In this document: one piece after another, positions 32,880 to 44,024 of the stretch
Position numbering within the stretch: position 1 is the first letter of the stretch
How the letters are laid out: the number at the start of each line of letters is the position of its first letter
Source: Notospermus geniculatus
Taxonomy: Eukaryota > Nemertea > Pilidiophora > Heteronemertea > Lineidae
Length of the DNA: 64,000 nucleotides
Assembly: GCA_002633025.1 (NCBI GenBank)
Contig: NMRB01001242.1
Span: forward strand, 1-64,000
Direction of reading: 5' to 3'
The notes under the pieces: generated by a model
Told to the model about the DNA's origin: nothing
The model's input: the letters and a program-made list of their open reading frames with translations, nothing else
The model's database searches: none
Program-made: the position numbers and the translations under genes

Positions 32880-33771
32880 ATTTCATTTGTTTATGTGTTT
32901 ATCTGCCAAAATGGAAAATGCTTATCCATAATTTGGTTTGATATTGTTTCAACATAAGGCAGCAAAAACCCAGACGATTGATTAAAAAGTTTGCAAATTC
33001 GGGAAACCTTCCTTTGAAGAAGTCCTTTTGCCATTGTAAATACAATGGGTCGACAAACTTTGGCTGTCCTAGGAGCGGTTTCGAGCGGGCATAATTATAC
33101 AGGCCGAATTTCCTGACTGCTCCGCTTCGCTCGCAGTGTCGGACTTTCTGTGCGGTCGGCCCTGAACTTTCGATAGGTCAGAGCCTACTACTCACAACCT
33201 TAAGACGGCGCCACAGCTGTGTCGCTGAAACAATTTTCGATCAGAGAAATATCCCTAGCGTTCAACTGACTTTAATTGACGTTAAATGTTTTAATTATAT
33301 ATATGTGTATTTCATTAAAATAAAGTGGTTTTATCCTCCAAGAATTTGTATCTGACATTTTTCTGGCGACTAACAGGCATTCAATATGGTGCCATTCCTA
33401 TGGTAAGTTAAGTGTACACATATGGAGCTATCGATTGACGTACATATCTCATGTTTTGACAGGTTCTAACCTTATATGACCGCACTATGAAATACATTTG
33501 TCGATTAAGCCGATGGGTAATTCTACAAAATTGATGGAAATTTTATTTTTGAGCTCCCACTTTCCTCATCCCTGGGGCTTACTAAGTGCTTCTTTGGAAA
33601 GGGTAAACGAACCCACCAGATGGGGTTTAATTGCTCTTGAACCTAATGAGTTTAGCGGTTAGCATCCGTTTCTTGTCGATGACATGGATTTTTCCTCGTG
33701 AAGAGCAAAATCTATTGAATTGAAATACAGACAGAATTGAGCAATTTGATGTGCCGGAAAAACCTGTGTTA
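32880..33771. other. Gene-free stretch
   Basis: AT-rich unique sequence. TATGGTAAGTTAAG near 33399 is a good splice-donor match, but no reading frame or upstream acceptor gives it support. Confidence 0.35.
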
Positions 33772-35026
33772 TTAAGGCGGGGGGCTACCTATAGNTAAAA
33801 CTATAGATTTATGCGTAAGATCAAGAAAAGTATGATATTATGTTGCTGGATGCTGCATGTTGTCTCCCAGTGGTTTCCATGGTTCCCGGAAATCAGTCTA
33901 CGCATGCGCAGTACGTATTAATTAGTGCTCTTAACGCGGATGAATGTCTATCCAAGATGGCGGTATTCTTCATACAGTAGAGATACTTTTCGTCTCGTCA
34001 GAAGTGAAACATCGAAAAAGTATCTCACAACGTAGAATGTCGCAGGACGGCATGCACGGCCTGTTTCACGTGTGTATAGGAGCAACCTTTGGAACTAGGT
34101 TGCAAAATTCCCCGCATCACATTCCGTGAATCGTTAATACCTCGAAAGGCGTGCCACATGACGTGACGTCGTCATGTTTTGTTGCTATTTATAGACTAAG
34201 TGCGGAGCTCAATTGGGTTGATGTAACTTGGGAATTTAAAGTCGGCTTAGCGAAGACAAAAGGTTATAATTTTGTTTTTCTTAACTCTTTTCACGTTCTA
34301 CATATTGAAGATAACCATTTCTTACCAATTTATGGTGATAACGTTTCATTATTATTGTTTATATCATTTTTGGCACTGAGTCCAAGTTACTCAGTCCATT
34401 TGGACTCGGTCCATAGAATGGATACTACCGAACAGAATAGTGCAAATCTACATAACAAAGAAGTAACTTGCCAGCGGTATGGAAATTTTCAAATTTCCCA
34501 AACAAGTTTTCTCTTTTTTGGACACATATATTTGAAAAATTTCTTTTGGATGTTACTGCCATATGTGCATTCTAGAGCAACACGATCGCCTTTTTTGGAT
34601 AGTTGGTCGGGAATATGAAATATTTCAAAAACTGTAAATCGAGCCTTTTTTTAGCATTAAATAGTTTATACCAATTAAATGGAAAGTACTTCGTAAAAAA
34701 CGGATCGTTAGGCCCTGCAGGCATCAGGCCTGTATGTTACAGACTATGTGGGAAACTGATGTGTCACATCCCAAGTCGGCAAAATAGTTTGCGAACTCAA
34801 ATTTTGTCAACTTGTTCTAATCCCAATTAACTCCAATTGGAGTTAATTAATTAACTCCATCGTAATTGGTCAAAATGAACAATTCTTTCACGGAACGGGA
34901 GCATAAAGGTTGTAGCTAAATCATTTTGTTGACATCAATTAGTTACTTTTTGTCATGAATATGTTAGGACGCTTGTTTTCAAAGAGCGTCAATAAAGTCG
35001 GCATAGGTAGCCCCCCCCCGCCTTAA
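33772..35026. mobile_element. TTAAGGCGG element, copy 1
   Basis: TTAAGGCGGGGGGCTACCTA at the left and TAGGTAGCCCCC...CCGCCTTAA at the right are inverted. From about 34438 to the right end it matches copy 2 closely (start GCAAATCTACATAACAAAGA). Copy 1 alone contains the palindrome TTAACTCCAATTGGAGTTAA (34827-34846). Its left 640 bp are unique and promoter-like in places (GCATGCGCAGTACG near 33904, CCAAGATGGCGG near 33951, GACGTGACGTCGTCA near 34160). The 155-codon frame 34151-34618 has no recognised motif. Confidence 0.75.
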
Positions 35027-35376
35027 TGGAAGACACCCCTCCACCATATGTGGGCATGGAATTCGATTTGGAATCAACCCCATGACCACAGAGAGGTGAC
35101 AGGTGTCAGGTGTCGGTGTTGCGTTGATAATTGTATGGGCTTTTTGAAAAACATCAACTCAGTCGATGAAGTTGACCGATTTGTGTTGACAATATAACAT
35201 ACATGTATGCCCCCTTCTCAACCCCTGAAGTACCGCTTTATAAGCCTGCTTTATTCACATCGGCACACAGATGACCGATTTGCACCCAATTTTCACCATC
35301 ATCTGTCGGCAGCAAGCTAATGCATCGTGACAAGAAATCAATAGATTCCTCACAGTTGAACTGTTTCTACTTTCAG

Positions 35377-35523
35377 GGTTCATACTGTTGTTCACGAAGC
35401 CAACATGTCGCGGAGAAGTAGGCCCGTCAGGACGCTAAGCATCCAACGTCAGCCATCAACGGAGGAGGACGCACGCGGAGAGGTCAAATACAACTTTCTA
35501 CCAGCAGAACTCGGCAATCCAAA
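35377..35523 (+). CDS. Candidate coding exon with start codon (unknown protein, N-terminus)
   Basis: A pyrimidine-rich acceptor, CTGTTTCTACTTTCAG, ends at 35376. ATG is at 35405 after 28 nt of leader, and the donor GTAAGTATA starts at 35524. The frame gives 39 codons beginning MSRRSRPVRTLSIQR and ending FLPAELGNP plus two bases. The N-terminus is basic and Ser/Arg-rich (RRSRP, a possible phospho-site region), followed by an acidic EEDARGE. Joined to 35836-35898, the frame stays open across the junction, which makes chance less likely. An upstream non-coding exon is implied. I do not recognise the protein. No next exon was found after the second one. Confidence 0.55.
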
Positions 35524-35835
35524 GTAAGTATATCTAACCCATCTATTAGTATTTATGTGACTGCATCTTTCAAGCTGGGAATTTCGTTTAATGGTTTTAT
35601 TGATCACGAACACGAAAACTGCATAAAGGACCAATTTTAGTTGTTTCATGTTCAATGTCAGAACTGGTAGTTTGCGGAAAGCATTCGTCATTTTTTTAAA
35701 CGCAAACCCGATTTATAAGATGGATGCAAATATGGCCGTTGTTGTTGATAATGGTGAAGTGGTTCTTGGATACTTTCTATGAATGTCACGCCGGCGGCGA
35801 AGTTCCTGCTGGGAAAAGCGCTTCACATATTACAG

Positions 35836-35898
35836 TGAAGACCCACGCTGGTTTGGATGTTTAGATCATGTGGATCTTACTTCACCAGAGGACGAAAC
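35836..35898 (+). CDS. Candidate second coding exon of the same gene
   Basis: The acceptor CTTCACATATTACAG ends at 35835 and the donor GTAAGTTTA starts at 35899. The 63-nt exon begins with one base that completes an Asn codon from the previous exon. It reads EDPRWFGCLDHVDLTSPEDE and ends with two bases of the next codon, so it is phase-symmetrical. The intron is 312 bp. A TTAAGGCGG transposon starts only 20 bp downstream, inside the next intron if the gene is real. The acceptor's pyrimidine tract is weak. Confidence 0.5.
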
Positions 35899-35918
35899 GT
35901 AAGTTTAGGCGTTTGTTA

Positions 35919-36723
35919 TTAAGGCGGGGGGCTACCTATAGCTGAGCTCATTCCCTAGTGGCAATCCACGGAACTGGCCTTTGTGCGACCAGTCATTCAC
36001 ATTCAGATTAAATCCGCTCACCATGGTATACTGTTTTCGAAAACCAATCTTCAGTGTACGTGCCGACCCTAAATCTTTTGTGTCCACTGCGGGTATTGTT
36101 CAGCTCTGTCACTAGTGCTTTGGTCACAAGTGGCCGAACAGAGTTTACTCAAAGGGCGCGAATTGCGCAAATCTACATAACAAAGAAGTAACTTGCCAGC
36201 GGTATGGAAATTTTCAAATTTCCCAAACAAGTTTTCTCTTTTTTGGACACATATATTTGAAAAATTTCTTTTGGATGTTATTGCCATATGTGCATTCTAG
36301 GGCAACACGATCGCCTTTTTTGGATAGTTGGTCGGGAATATGAAATATTTCAAAAACTGTAAATCGAGCCTTTTTTGGCATTAAATAGTTTATACCAATT
36401 AAATGGAAAGTACTTTCGTAAAAAACGGATCGTTAGGCCCTGCAGGCATCAGGCCTGTATGTTACAGACTATGTGGGAAACTGATGTGTCGCATCCCAAG
36501 TCTGTAAAATTGTTTGCGAACTCAAATTTTGACAACTTGTTATAACTTAATTAACTCCATCGTAATTGGTCAAAATGAACAATTCTTTCACAGAACGGGA
36601 GCATAAAGGTTGTAGCTAAAACATTTTGTTGACATCAATTAGTTACTTTTTGTCATGAATATGTTAGGACGCTTGTTTTCAAAGAGCGTCAATAAAGTCG
36701 GCATAGGTAGCCCCCCGCCTTAA
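35919..36723. mobile_element. TTAAGGCGG element, copy 2
   Basis: The terminal repeats are as in copy 1 (TTAAGGCGGGGGGCTACCTA and complement). The right 560 bp match copy 1, but 35941-36163 are unrelated to it. Sharing only short left ends and long right arms suggests that the elements have exchanged or lost left halves. Confidence 0.78.
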
Positions 36724-37359
36724 AACCTTTCAAAAGGTCAATGTGCCTTCAATGTATCATCTCGTTCGATGGTCAACAAGACCGGTTATTGACCTACATG
36801 TCATGCTTCATCTTGTTGCAGGAGTAGGGATATCTGTCCTATGAACTGAGGGTTTCCCTTTTGATAATTGCAGTAACGACTAACTGTCTTCGGTTATTGT
36901 TTTTGGTTATTTCATCCCGAGGTAATCAGGTCGCACCCTCCGTCACCGCATACAAACGGTCATTTGTCAAAACAGGAGACCAATATGATATTTTGGGGGA
37001 ATTGCTGTTTGTTGTGATGTTGGCTCTATGGGTGTTTAATATAATGCCGAATAAAACCCACAGTGCCTTCGGAAAACCACCAGCGTCTTCTCGAGTTTCT
37101 GATGAACGACTTGAGACGTGATCGGGTATCAATCTACTAAGCACCGATGTTTCCTGTACGCCGTCCTTGAATACTTGCCTTATACATGTACAGTGTGTAA
37201 GCCCAATTTTAATCCAAATTTCAAAATATCTTCCAAATAAAAATACATGTATAACATGATATACCATTTGTATAATGCTACCTTGTTCAGAAGTTTATTG
37301 TCATGGTTGACTGAGTAACACACCTTTCTTGGGAGCATTAAAATCATGAGCGTGATAAG
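36724..37359. other. Gene-free stretch
   Basis: Overlapping open frames at 36861-37267 on both strands have no recognised motifs. TTCATCTTGTTGCAG ending at about 36823 resembles an acceptor, but the frame after it closes quickly when joined to the exon at 35836. Confidence 0.35.
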
Positions 37360-37514
37360 TTAAGGCGGTGACACACTGGCGCGTACGCGGCACGTCCTGC
37401 AGGCGTTCCGCCAATCAGATTCTTCGGTAGGTGTTTCGGTCCGTGTTACCGCCTCTCTGATTGGTTGAAGCTTTCCCCACGCGTTGCTTACGCGCCTGTC
37501 TGTCACCGCCTTAA
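37360..37514. mobile_element. TTAA-bounded foldback MITE, GGCGGTGACA family
   Basis: TTAAGGCGGTGACA and TGTCACCGCCTTAA are the ends; GGCGCGTACGCG and CGCGCC pair inside. It is 155 bp with no ORF. Its first nine bases equal those of the elements at 33772 and 35919. Confidence 0.85.
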
Positions 37515-37782
37515 GTCGAGTCAGGCAAGGTTACAAGGCTGTAGTTGAGAGAAACGAAGCTCAAGTGGAGGGACCACCACCATGTAAACAATAAAGATTT
37601 AAGAGAATCAGCCCAACTGCCCAAAACATCTCATTGGCTTTCATTGTGAACTTGTCACAGCACCCATTCTGATGCAATTCAAAGAAGCATTTTTGCTCAG
37701 CCAACCGTGATAAGTGAACATCTACAAAAACCAGGGTATCAATGGAAAGGGGATTTCCTCATCTTATTCATACCTTATTATC

Positions 37783-37874
37783 TCTCACTGTGGCCAATAT
37801 TGCAGAGTTTTCGAGAAAATGCCCACATAGTTGGGTTTACTTTTTATTGATTCACACACACTGTACAATGTATT
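37783..37874. repeat. 92-bp direct repeat, left copy
   Basis: It starts TCTCACTGTGGCCAATATTG and ends CACTGTACAATGTATT. It appears identical at 38516-38607. Between the copies lies the foldback at 37895. Perfect identity points to a recent duplication. Confidence 0.9.
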
Positions 37875-37894
37875 ACTGGCTACTGAATAAGATT

Positions 37895-38411
37895 AGGGTG
37901 GATGCCACTGTTAAATTTTGATTTTGACGAAGTTACGGCCGATTGAATTTTTGGAACTGACTTTATCATTAGACCCAAAACTGAGCTTTGTACAAGAGAA
38001 TGGGAACCGATGTACAGCTAACTTTTGAACGGTTGGATTTACACCATGGAAATGTATTACCAACAGATAGAAATATGCTGCCTCGTAACCAAATAAGCAT
38101 GTTTTTAATTGGTTTCACTAGTTTTGTAATAAGAAATAACGATTTTCAGGTAAATTATAACAAAATAGGTAAAAATACATTAAAACGCCATTTCCAATTA
38201 CGTAAATTGTTAAACTCTACAAAAAACATGCTTATTTGATTAAGAGATACCATGTTTCTCTCTGTTGGTAATACATTTATGGGGTGTAAATCGAACCGTT
38301 CAAAAGATAGCTGTACATCGGGTCCAGGCAGAGCTCGGTAGAGCTCGGTAGATTTAACCAATGACCTAGATAATGACCTTGAACCGGCAAATCCAGGGTG
38401 GCATCCACCCT
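37895..38411. mobile_element. Foldback element, AGGGTGGATGCCAC ends
   Basis: AGGGTGGATGCCAC and GTGGCATCCACCCT are complementary ends. Long inner arms pair (CCGATGTACAGCTAACTTTT, AATGTATTACCAACAGA, AAATAAGCATGTTTTT). AGAGCTCGGT is tandemly doubled near 38332. It is about 515 bp. Open frames on both strands are arm artefacts. Confidence 0.87.
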
Positions 38412-38515
38412 TAAATTTCACACCATCTTATAAGGGTATGATCTAGCATGGATGCCAGCCATTAACACACGATGCCGACAGAAGTTTATAATTTCAAATT
38501 GGCCGGCCTACTATA

Positions 38516-38607
38516 TCTCACTGTGGCCAATATTGCAGAGTTTTCGAGAAAATGCCCACATAGTTGGGTTTACTTTTTATTGATTCACACACACTGTACA
38601 ATGTATT
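38516..38607. repeat. 92-bp direct repeat, right copy
   Basis: Identical by eye to 37783-37874, with a start-to-start distance of 733 bp. It is preceded by GGCCGGCCTACTATA, which the left copy lacks. Confidence 0.9.
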
Positions 38608-39697
38608 TCTCAATTCTTACACGCGAATGAGCAACATGACTCGTTTTCTATACAAATGATCGGCCGACATTTTGGTTGAATGTTCGGCATTCAACGCAGT
38701 CAACTCTGTTGGTTAGTGAAAATGTGTCAGCCATATGCAAATTGACAAAAACCTCAGTTCAACCCTTTATGATTCTGGGATTGTTCTGTTTCAGTATGGT
38801 ACGACTCGGCTCCCTCACCATACGAATCAATGCTTAATCTTGTTTCTAATGCATAATTAACCACTATATCAAAACCCTTCCTCTCTCGGTAAAGGCTGGA
38901 ACTTGTTAATTATCTTTATTTGGCGGTGTACGCTGTTCCAGTTCTTCGCCATTATTCTGATTACTGTCATTCTGCTGATATGTAAATCCAGGGTAATGTC
39001 AGCCTAAATGAGAAATGCGATGATCCAAGTTCGCAATTATAAGTATGCTCCTCGGTATTCTGTCACGTTTCGCGTTTTTTTAAGTTGAAGGGAAAGCAAA
39101 AAGGTCAGGAGGAACAGCCAGGGGACACGCACCTGTAGCCTATATGTCAGGCCTCTTTGGGAAGAGTATTTAGAGGGGACGTATTTGCCTCAAATCTGGC
39201 AACGAAAGATAAGGTCCCTGGATGTTGCAAAAATTTGTCGGTATTCCAGGGACTGCTTTGATAATAACATTATAATATTCCTTATCTGTGGTTCATTGAA
39301 GAAATTATTCCGTTGTTCCGAAGTGAGTAGATTGTTGGCGATACTGCTGTTGGTATAGTATCTAATTTAAGTTATTTGGACTGTTATATCGAATTCGACT
39401 GATGTCAGTGGCTTGACTTAAAGTTGAGATACTGACTTCCAACATGGAGACTTCACTTGTTTTGTTTCGTTCAATCGGAATTTAAATTGACTCAAAGTTG
39501 CATTACGTATACTTGAATTCTAATGGGCCGAGAACCAAGTAGAAACTACCAGAATTACCAAAAACCATCCTGTGGTAATCAGTGGTTCTTTGCGCTCACT
39601 CCCTCCGTCACAGGAGCTAGCCATCAGAACCGACTGCCTCAGGATGTCCAAAATCATGATTGGCTACATTCCACGCCGCGATTTCCCTCATCTCGGA
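38608..39697. other. Gene-free stretch
   Basis: A good acceptor-like string, GGATTGTTCTGTTTCAG, ends near 38795, but the frame after it soon closes. No other gene signals or repeats were recognised. Confidence 0.35.
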
Positions 39698-39994
39698 GTA
39701 CGTTCGTAAACTTTGGTTTGTTAGCGCTCTAGCGCCTTTATTTTTTGAGGAATCTTTTTAGTCTTTGGTGGGTGTATTATATGGGCCTAAATGTTCAGTT
39801 ATATTCACGTAATGTGTTAAGTTGTGTTTTGTTAAACACAAAACTAAACGCTAAACGCGTCACCTGGATTTACAGTGTACGGCGGTACGTACGTACGTCC
39901 GTACGTTCGTAAACTTTGGTTTGTTAGCGCTCTAGCGCCTTTATTTTTTGAGGAATCTTTTTTAGTCTTTGGTGGGTGTATTATATGGGCCTAA
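39698..39994. repeat. 93-bp direct repeats flanking a CACTGTAAATCC element
   Basis: GTACGTTCGTAAACTTTGGT to TATATGGGCCTAA is present at 39698-39790 and 39901-39994. The 110 bp between begin ATGTTCAGTTATATTCACGT and end CACCTGGATTTACAGTGTAC, the reverse complement of the element family at 45530 and 45871. A GTACGTACGTACGTCC run follows. The structure equals a tandem duplication of a 203-bp unit with the second copy cut short. Confidence 0.85.
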
Positions 39995-39999
39995 GATCT

Positions 40000-40210
40000 A
40001 GGTCGAGTTCGATTTTGAGCGCGGTTGGATTTCCACTTTGGCCTCCAGCACCGTGGAGAATCGGCAGCCGCCTTTCCGAGTATTTCGTTGCTGCAGCAAC
40101 CTCTCCGAGTCATATTTTACACCTCACCGAGTAAAAATGGCGGATGTCGCTGATGAGACAGAAAACGCCGACAAAACTGGTGGATTTATAACTCCTACCT
40201 GAGAGTAAGT
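40000..40210 (+). promoter_or_regulatory. Possible promoter and first exon with AAAATGGCGG
   Basis: GGTCGAGTTC, CTCTCCGAGTCATATT and AAAATGGCGGATGTCGC, a YY1-like site overlapping an ATG at 40137, are followed by 21 codons (MADVADETENADKTGGFITP and one more) and a TGA. Six bases further comes a strong donor, GTAAGTC. Either this is a 5' exon with a short upstream reading frame or a coding exon broken by the TGA. No downstream partner was identified. Confidence 0.35.
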
Positions 40211-40842
40211 CTTTTATGATCCCATGGAGGCTGTTTTAATTTGTATACTCCACCGTTCGGTAGAAAGTTTATCAGGGTTTTAGCTTGCAGTCGGCTGTAT
40301 GGAGTGAAATTGTTGGGATGGTTGCCGATCTGCGTAAAATCCACTAGCCTGTGCTGTGTCAATCACGTCATCCTCGGACGAAAAGGCCTATTTTAGTCAA
40401 CTGTTAGCCTTTTTATCTCGCAGACGCCTTGTGCCTTCCAAGATTAAGACTAAAACTTAATTATGATCACGAAGATAACCATTTTAGTGTTCGTTCTTGA
40501 CTAAAAGAGTCATTTTCGTCCGAGGATGAAGCGATTGACACAGTGGATTTTACGCAGATGTCAGTTGACTTTTTATTTATCATGGGTTTCAGCCGCCGGC
40601 TTATGATGTACGCGTTGTTTGGGGAAGTACAGTGCAGAAATGAATGCAAAAAGTCAGGCGGTTCAACAGCTCAGATTTTGATGACATACATGTAGTTGGA
40701 ACAATTCTATATGCCATTGTGTATAGTCGGTCTCTGGGGTGGGAGAGTGCAGTGTGTTTGTTGGAGAGTAGGAGAACGCCAAATAGGTCACGTCGAGTGG
40801 GATTTTGTTCGTTTTTCATGTTTTTTTTCGGGATGCAAGGTA

Positions 40843-41096
40843 GGGCCAGAGCCTACCGGTGGTATTTTACGGCTTTGTGTGTTTTTTTCGTAGGCCACAT
40901 GTTGCTCTAGCTATTGCAAACAGAGGGGGGAAAAGAAAGTGACAGAAGATTAGGGCCTACGGTGAAGAAGAACATCATGGCCTGGTCCTAGGCCTACTCT
41001 TATTTTACGGCTTCCAGTCGGTTGATGTTGTGTATTTTTTTCGTGGGCCACATGTTGTTCTAGGCCTAGGCCTATTCCAAACAGAGGAGAAAAGAC
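40843..41096. repeat. Imperfect tandem repeat of about 150 bp
   Basis: TATTTTACGGCTT, TTTTTTTCGTAGGCCACATG and GCAAACAGAGGGG recur as TATTTTACGGCTTCC, TTTTTTTCGTGGGCCACATG and CCAAACAGAGGAG, about 150 bp apart. Confidence 0.7.
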
Positions 41097-41108
41097 GTCA
41101 TCACTCTG

Positions 41109-41148
41109 TGAGAGGATGCATTGGCCATACGACAATGCATCCTCTCAC
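41109..41148. repeat. 15-bp perfect hairpin
   Basis: TGAGAGGATGCATTG and CAATGCATCCTCTCA enclose a 10-nt loop. A small isolated stem; function unknown. Confidence 0.8.
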
Positions 41149-42428
41149 CAACTGACCCATTCTCTACCACCCACACTGACCACAACCATTCCACCTTGGC
41201 CGCAGAGTCTGTTGGCATTCGCCTGTTAAATCATGGGTAGGCCGCCCTAGGCCTAAATACTCTCACCTTGAGTTCTTCAGGGGCATGCCCTGTTAACTCC
41301 TCCGTTTTCAGTTATAGCTCTAGCACTCATTGGTGCACAATAAACCATCTATTTTATAGGAACAAAACAAATCCTCTAAAATATATACCCCACCCCCACC
41401 CTGGTTCCGATAACTCTGGATTACAGAGAGGTGCCTACACGCAGTGCCCCTATTACCGGGTTACGGAACTTATTACCAATCTCATTTTAAGTAGTGTAAC
41501 AGGCTCGCCGTGTCAACGCCGTGTTTTTTCTGGTTAAAAAAACCCGTGGGGAACCCAAAGAGCACGGGGATTTTAGATAGATGTAACCAGGGCTATAGCT
41601 TTGTCTGGATTTGCGTGGAAAACCTTGGCTACACTTGTTTCTAGAGTTTTGCAAGGCCTCTTCTCCACATAGAGTTTCTGCCTGTCAATATTATCTCAGT
41701 CTATAGTTTCGTTGTGAACGTAGTTCTTTCTGCAGTTGTGGAACCTTCAAATTGTGTCTGGCATAATGATTTTATGACAAGCAGGAAGCGGCAGTTCCAT
41801 CTGTGATGCCTAGTCGGCACAATCGAATCGGAAAACACATGTTTTCTTGAATTCAGACTTGATGGCAGATAACTAAAAACGTAGCGTTGCCTCATCATTG
41901 CATTCTCAATGGCAAAGGAACAAAGCGTCGGGGAATTTTGATATCTAAACCGTTTGGTAAACCATGTTGGCAAATCAATGTGGTCCCCAATTCCCGATGG
42001 TAGCTTCTTGGAAGAAACATATTCGGAGAACTTCTAAATTCTCCCAATATGTTGACATGTGTATAGCATTAGTACTGTTAGAACAAAACCTATTCTATAC
42101 ATGAATGTCATTTAGCCAGAAGGTATGGCTGTTATAAAAATATCGACATCCGGCTCGGTTATGTCTTATTTCGCGCTACAGAAAATAAATCGATTTCCCC
42201 AGGCAATTAATCTGTATTTGTCAGCTCTAAGAATTATCGACGGGTGATCTTTCATCGATATCTGGCGCTGTTCTCTGCATCTGACATTATGGCGGCAGAT
42301 TTCCAGAAAAACAATTCGTTCATTCTTCCACGTTGTTGTCACACAAGCTCCCATGACGGCGGTCAGAGTGCCACATTTTAAAACTCTGTATACGCCACAG
42401 GAGAAGATGAGATTGCTTACAGCAGTCA
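41149..42428. other. Gene-free stretch
   Basis: Open frames of 80-90 codons (41268-41537 plus; 41701-41973 and 42166-42429 minus) have no recognised motif. No repeats with clear ends were found. Confidence 0.4.
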
Positions 42429-42615
42429 AGGCGCTCCTCTACGTGGTTGTTTTAATACTCGCGTGATTTGGCTCTCAATGGGCAATTCACCATTTTTTGT
42501 TTCCTATCGATTTGCAAGACCAACGACACAAACGACAGCCCATGCTTTTCTACGAACTATAGTTGCCCATAGAAAGCCACAACTTGCCCAAGAAAACGGT
42601 CACGTGGCGAGGCAC
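42429..42615. mobile_element. Foldback MITE, CTCAATGGGCAATTCACCAT family, copy 1
   Basis: TTGGCTCTCAATGGGCAATT and AGTTGCCCATAGAAAGCCAC lie in inverted order inside CACGTGG/CCACGTG-type outer arms. It resembles 56615-56788 in layout and wording, with the outer arms more diverged. Confidence 0.7.
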
Positions 42616-43648
42616 TTTCAGAAATTATTGATGTGGTGAATCATATTTTCTCAAGTACAGCTATCTTTCGGTAATTCTTTGACGGCAATATTTCCGTGAA
42701 TCTTCTCTTGCCTTTTCGCTTTTGACTCTCTTCATTCGAATTTTTTTTCTTTGCACAACAGTGCAAAATCCATCCATCATCAGAAAATGAGGGTCTTACT
42801 TTTCCTTCACATTCCATTGCTGTATCAATGCAATTGTACCGATGCCTTCAATGATATGACACACTGGTATCGCATTCCGCATGATGGATTCATAATGTAG
42901 ATCTGGTTGTCATAGCGTTTCTTATGCATTCTCGATAGACAATGACAGACACCTTCGCATAACCTTCCTCGGCATATTCTATTCCAACATGATTCCTAAC
43001 CGCTGTCATATCATCCATTTAGAATGTAACAGAATAGAAAGATTAATTCTCTTCATTCGACGAAGCTAATGTAGCCTAACTGCCATACTGCAGCTGCCTG
43101 GAGATTGAACGTTTTTTGTACGTGGTAAATTTGGTTCGCGACTGTTAATCCAGAATACTTGCACTCACAAATTATATTGCCGTGGGTGTCGGAACAGTTA
43201 TAAAGCATGCGGCCCATAATAATTAGCAATATTTGATTGTACATGTATACTCGCGGGACAAAAGAGCAATACATGTAGTACATGTACCTATTTTTTATAC
43301 TAATTGCAAATAGCTGTGCACTTAGTTTTCACTGAGGTGTCCTTTGCCCTCATGAGAGGCAACTCATCCTGTTATACTGTTGTCGCACTAATTATGAATT
43401 CTTTTTTCGTACACGAAATCACTCCAGCAAAATCTGCAAAATAGAATAGAATCGTGGCAGGTTTCTCTGGGCGCGGACAAGTTATTACAAACGACCTTCC
43501 ACCCCGAACTGCCGCGTTTATAAGCGAATGGGGCATTTTAGCCCAGTGATTTCGCATACTAAAAGAAATTCTAAGAATTACAAATACATGTACATGTATG
43601 TGCTTTTGACAATCTCAAAGTTAAATTACTTTAACAACAGCATTTAGA
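42616..43648. other. Gene-free stretch
   Basis: No gene or repeat boundary was recognised. Several ACATGTA words occur near 43240-43290 and 43585. Confidence 0.4.
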
Positions 43649-43752
43649 CTGGTGATCTCGTCTTTGCCGTCGACTCCCGCGGCTCTACTGCCCGTTCCAC
43701 AACAAATGAGCGTCATGTCACGAGATTGGAGCGGCAAAGACGGGAACCAGTA
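43649..43752. repeat. Imperfect foldback, CTGGTGATCTCGTCTTTGCCG
   Basis: CTGGTGATCTCGTCTTTGCC pairs with GGCAAAGACGGGAACCAG across about 65 bp. It may be a short MITE; the ends are uncertain. Confidence 0.5.
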
Positions 43753-43856
43753 GGTTTTTTATCTCGTGGCGGCCGACGTAACCTTTGACCTTTAGGCAAC
43801 CTCGTTTATGCATGCTCGACAAGCTGTTCTGTCTATCTGAATGATCTAAGTTACCA

Positions 43857-44024
43857 ATACGAGCAGTCAGCCGCTCTTATTGCCAAAAGATGGCAGCAAA
43901 GTTCTAGCCGACCAATACAAAAGAAACGTCTCTTGATTGGTGCTTAATCAAGAATGAATGGTCCGCTATATGCATTGAATTGGGCCGTAGTGACACCTAT
44001 TGGTCAACTCACTGACAGCTGCAT
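43857..44024. repeat. Dispersed repeat, copy 1 of 2
   Basis: GAGCAGTCAGCCGCTCTTAT, GCCAAAAGATGGCAGCAAAG and CACTGACAGCT are shared with 51178-51344 in order and orientation, with scattered differences. No termini pair, so the class is unknown. Confidence 0.8.

Noticed and set aside
34151-34618. 155-residue open frame
   Set aside because: It extends through the shared right half of the TTAAGGCGG elements. Copy 2 does not keep the upstream part, and no domain is recognised.
36823-36860. Third exon of the gene at 35377
   Set aside because: The acceptor is fair, but the phase-compatible frame reaches a stop after eight codons and no donor precedes it.
37783-38607. Small LTR retrotransposon
   Set aside because: Direct repeats do not start TG or end CA, and no primer-binding site or coding region is present.
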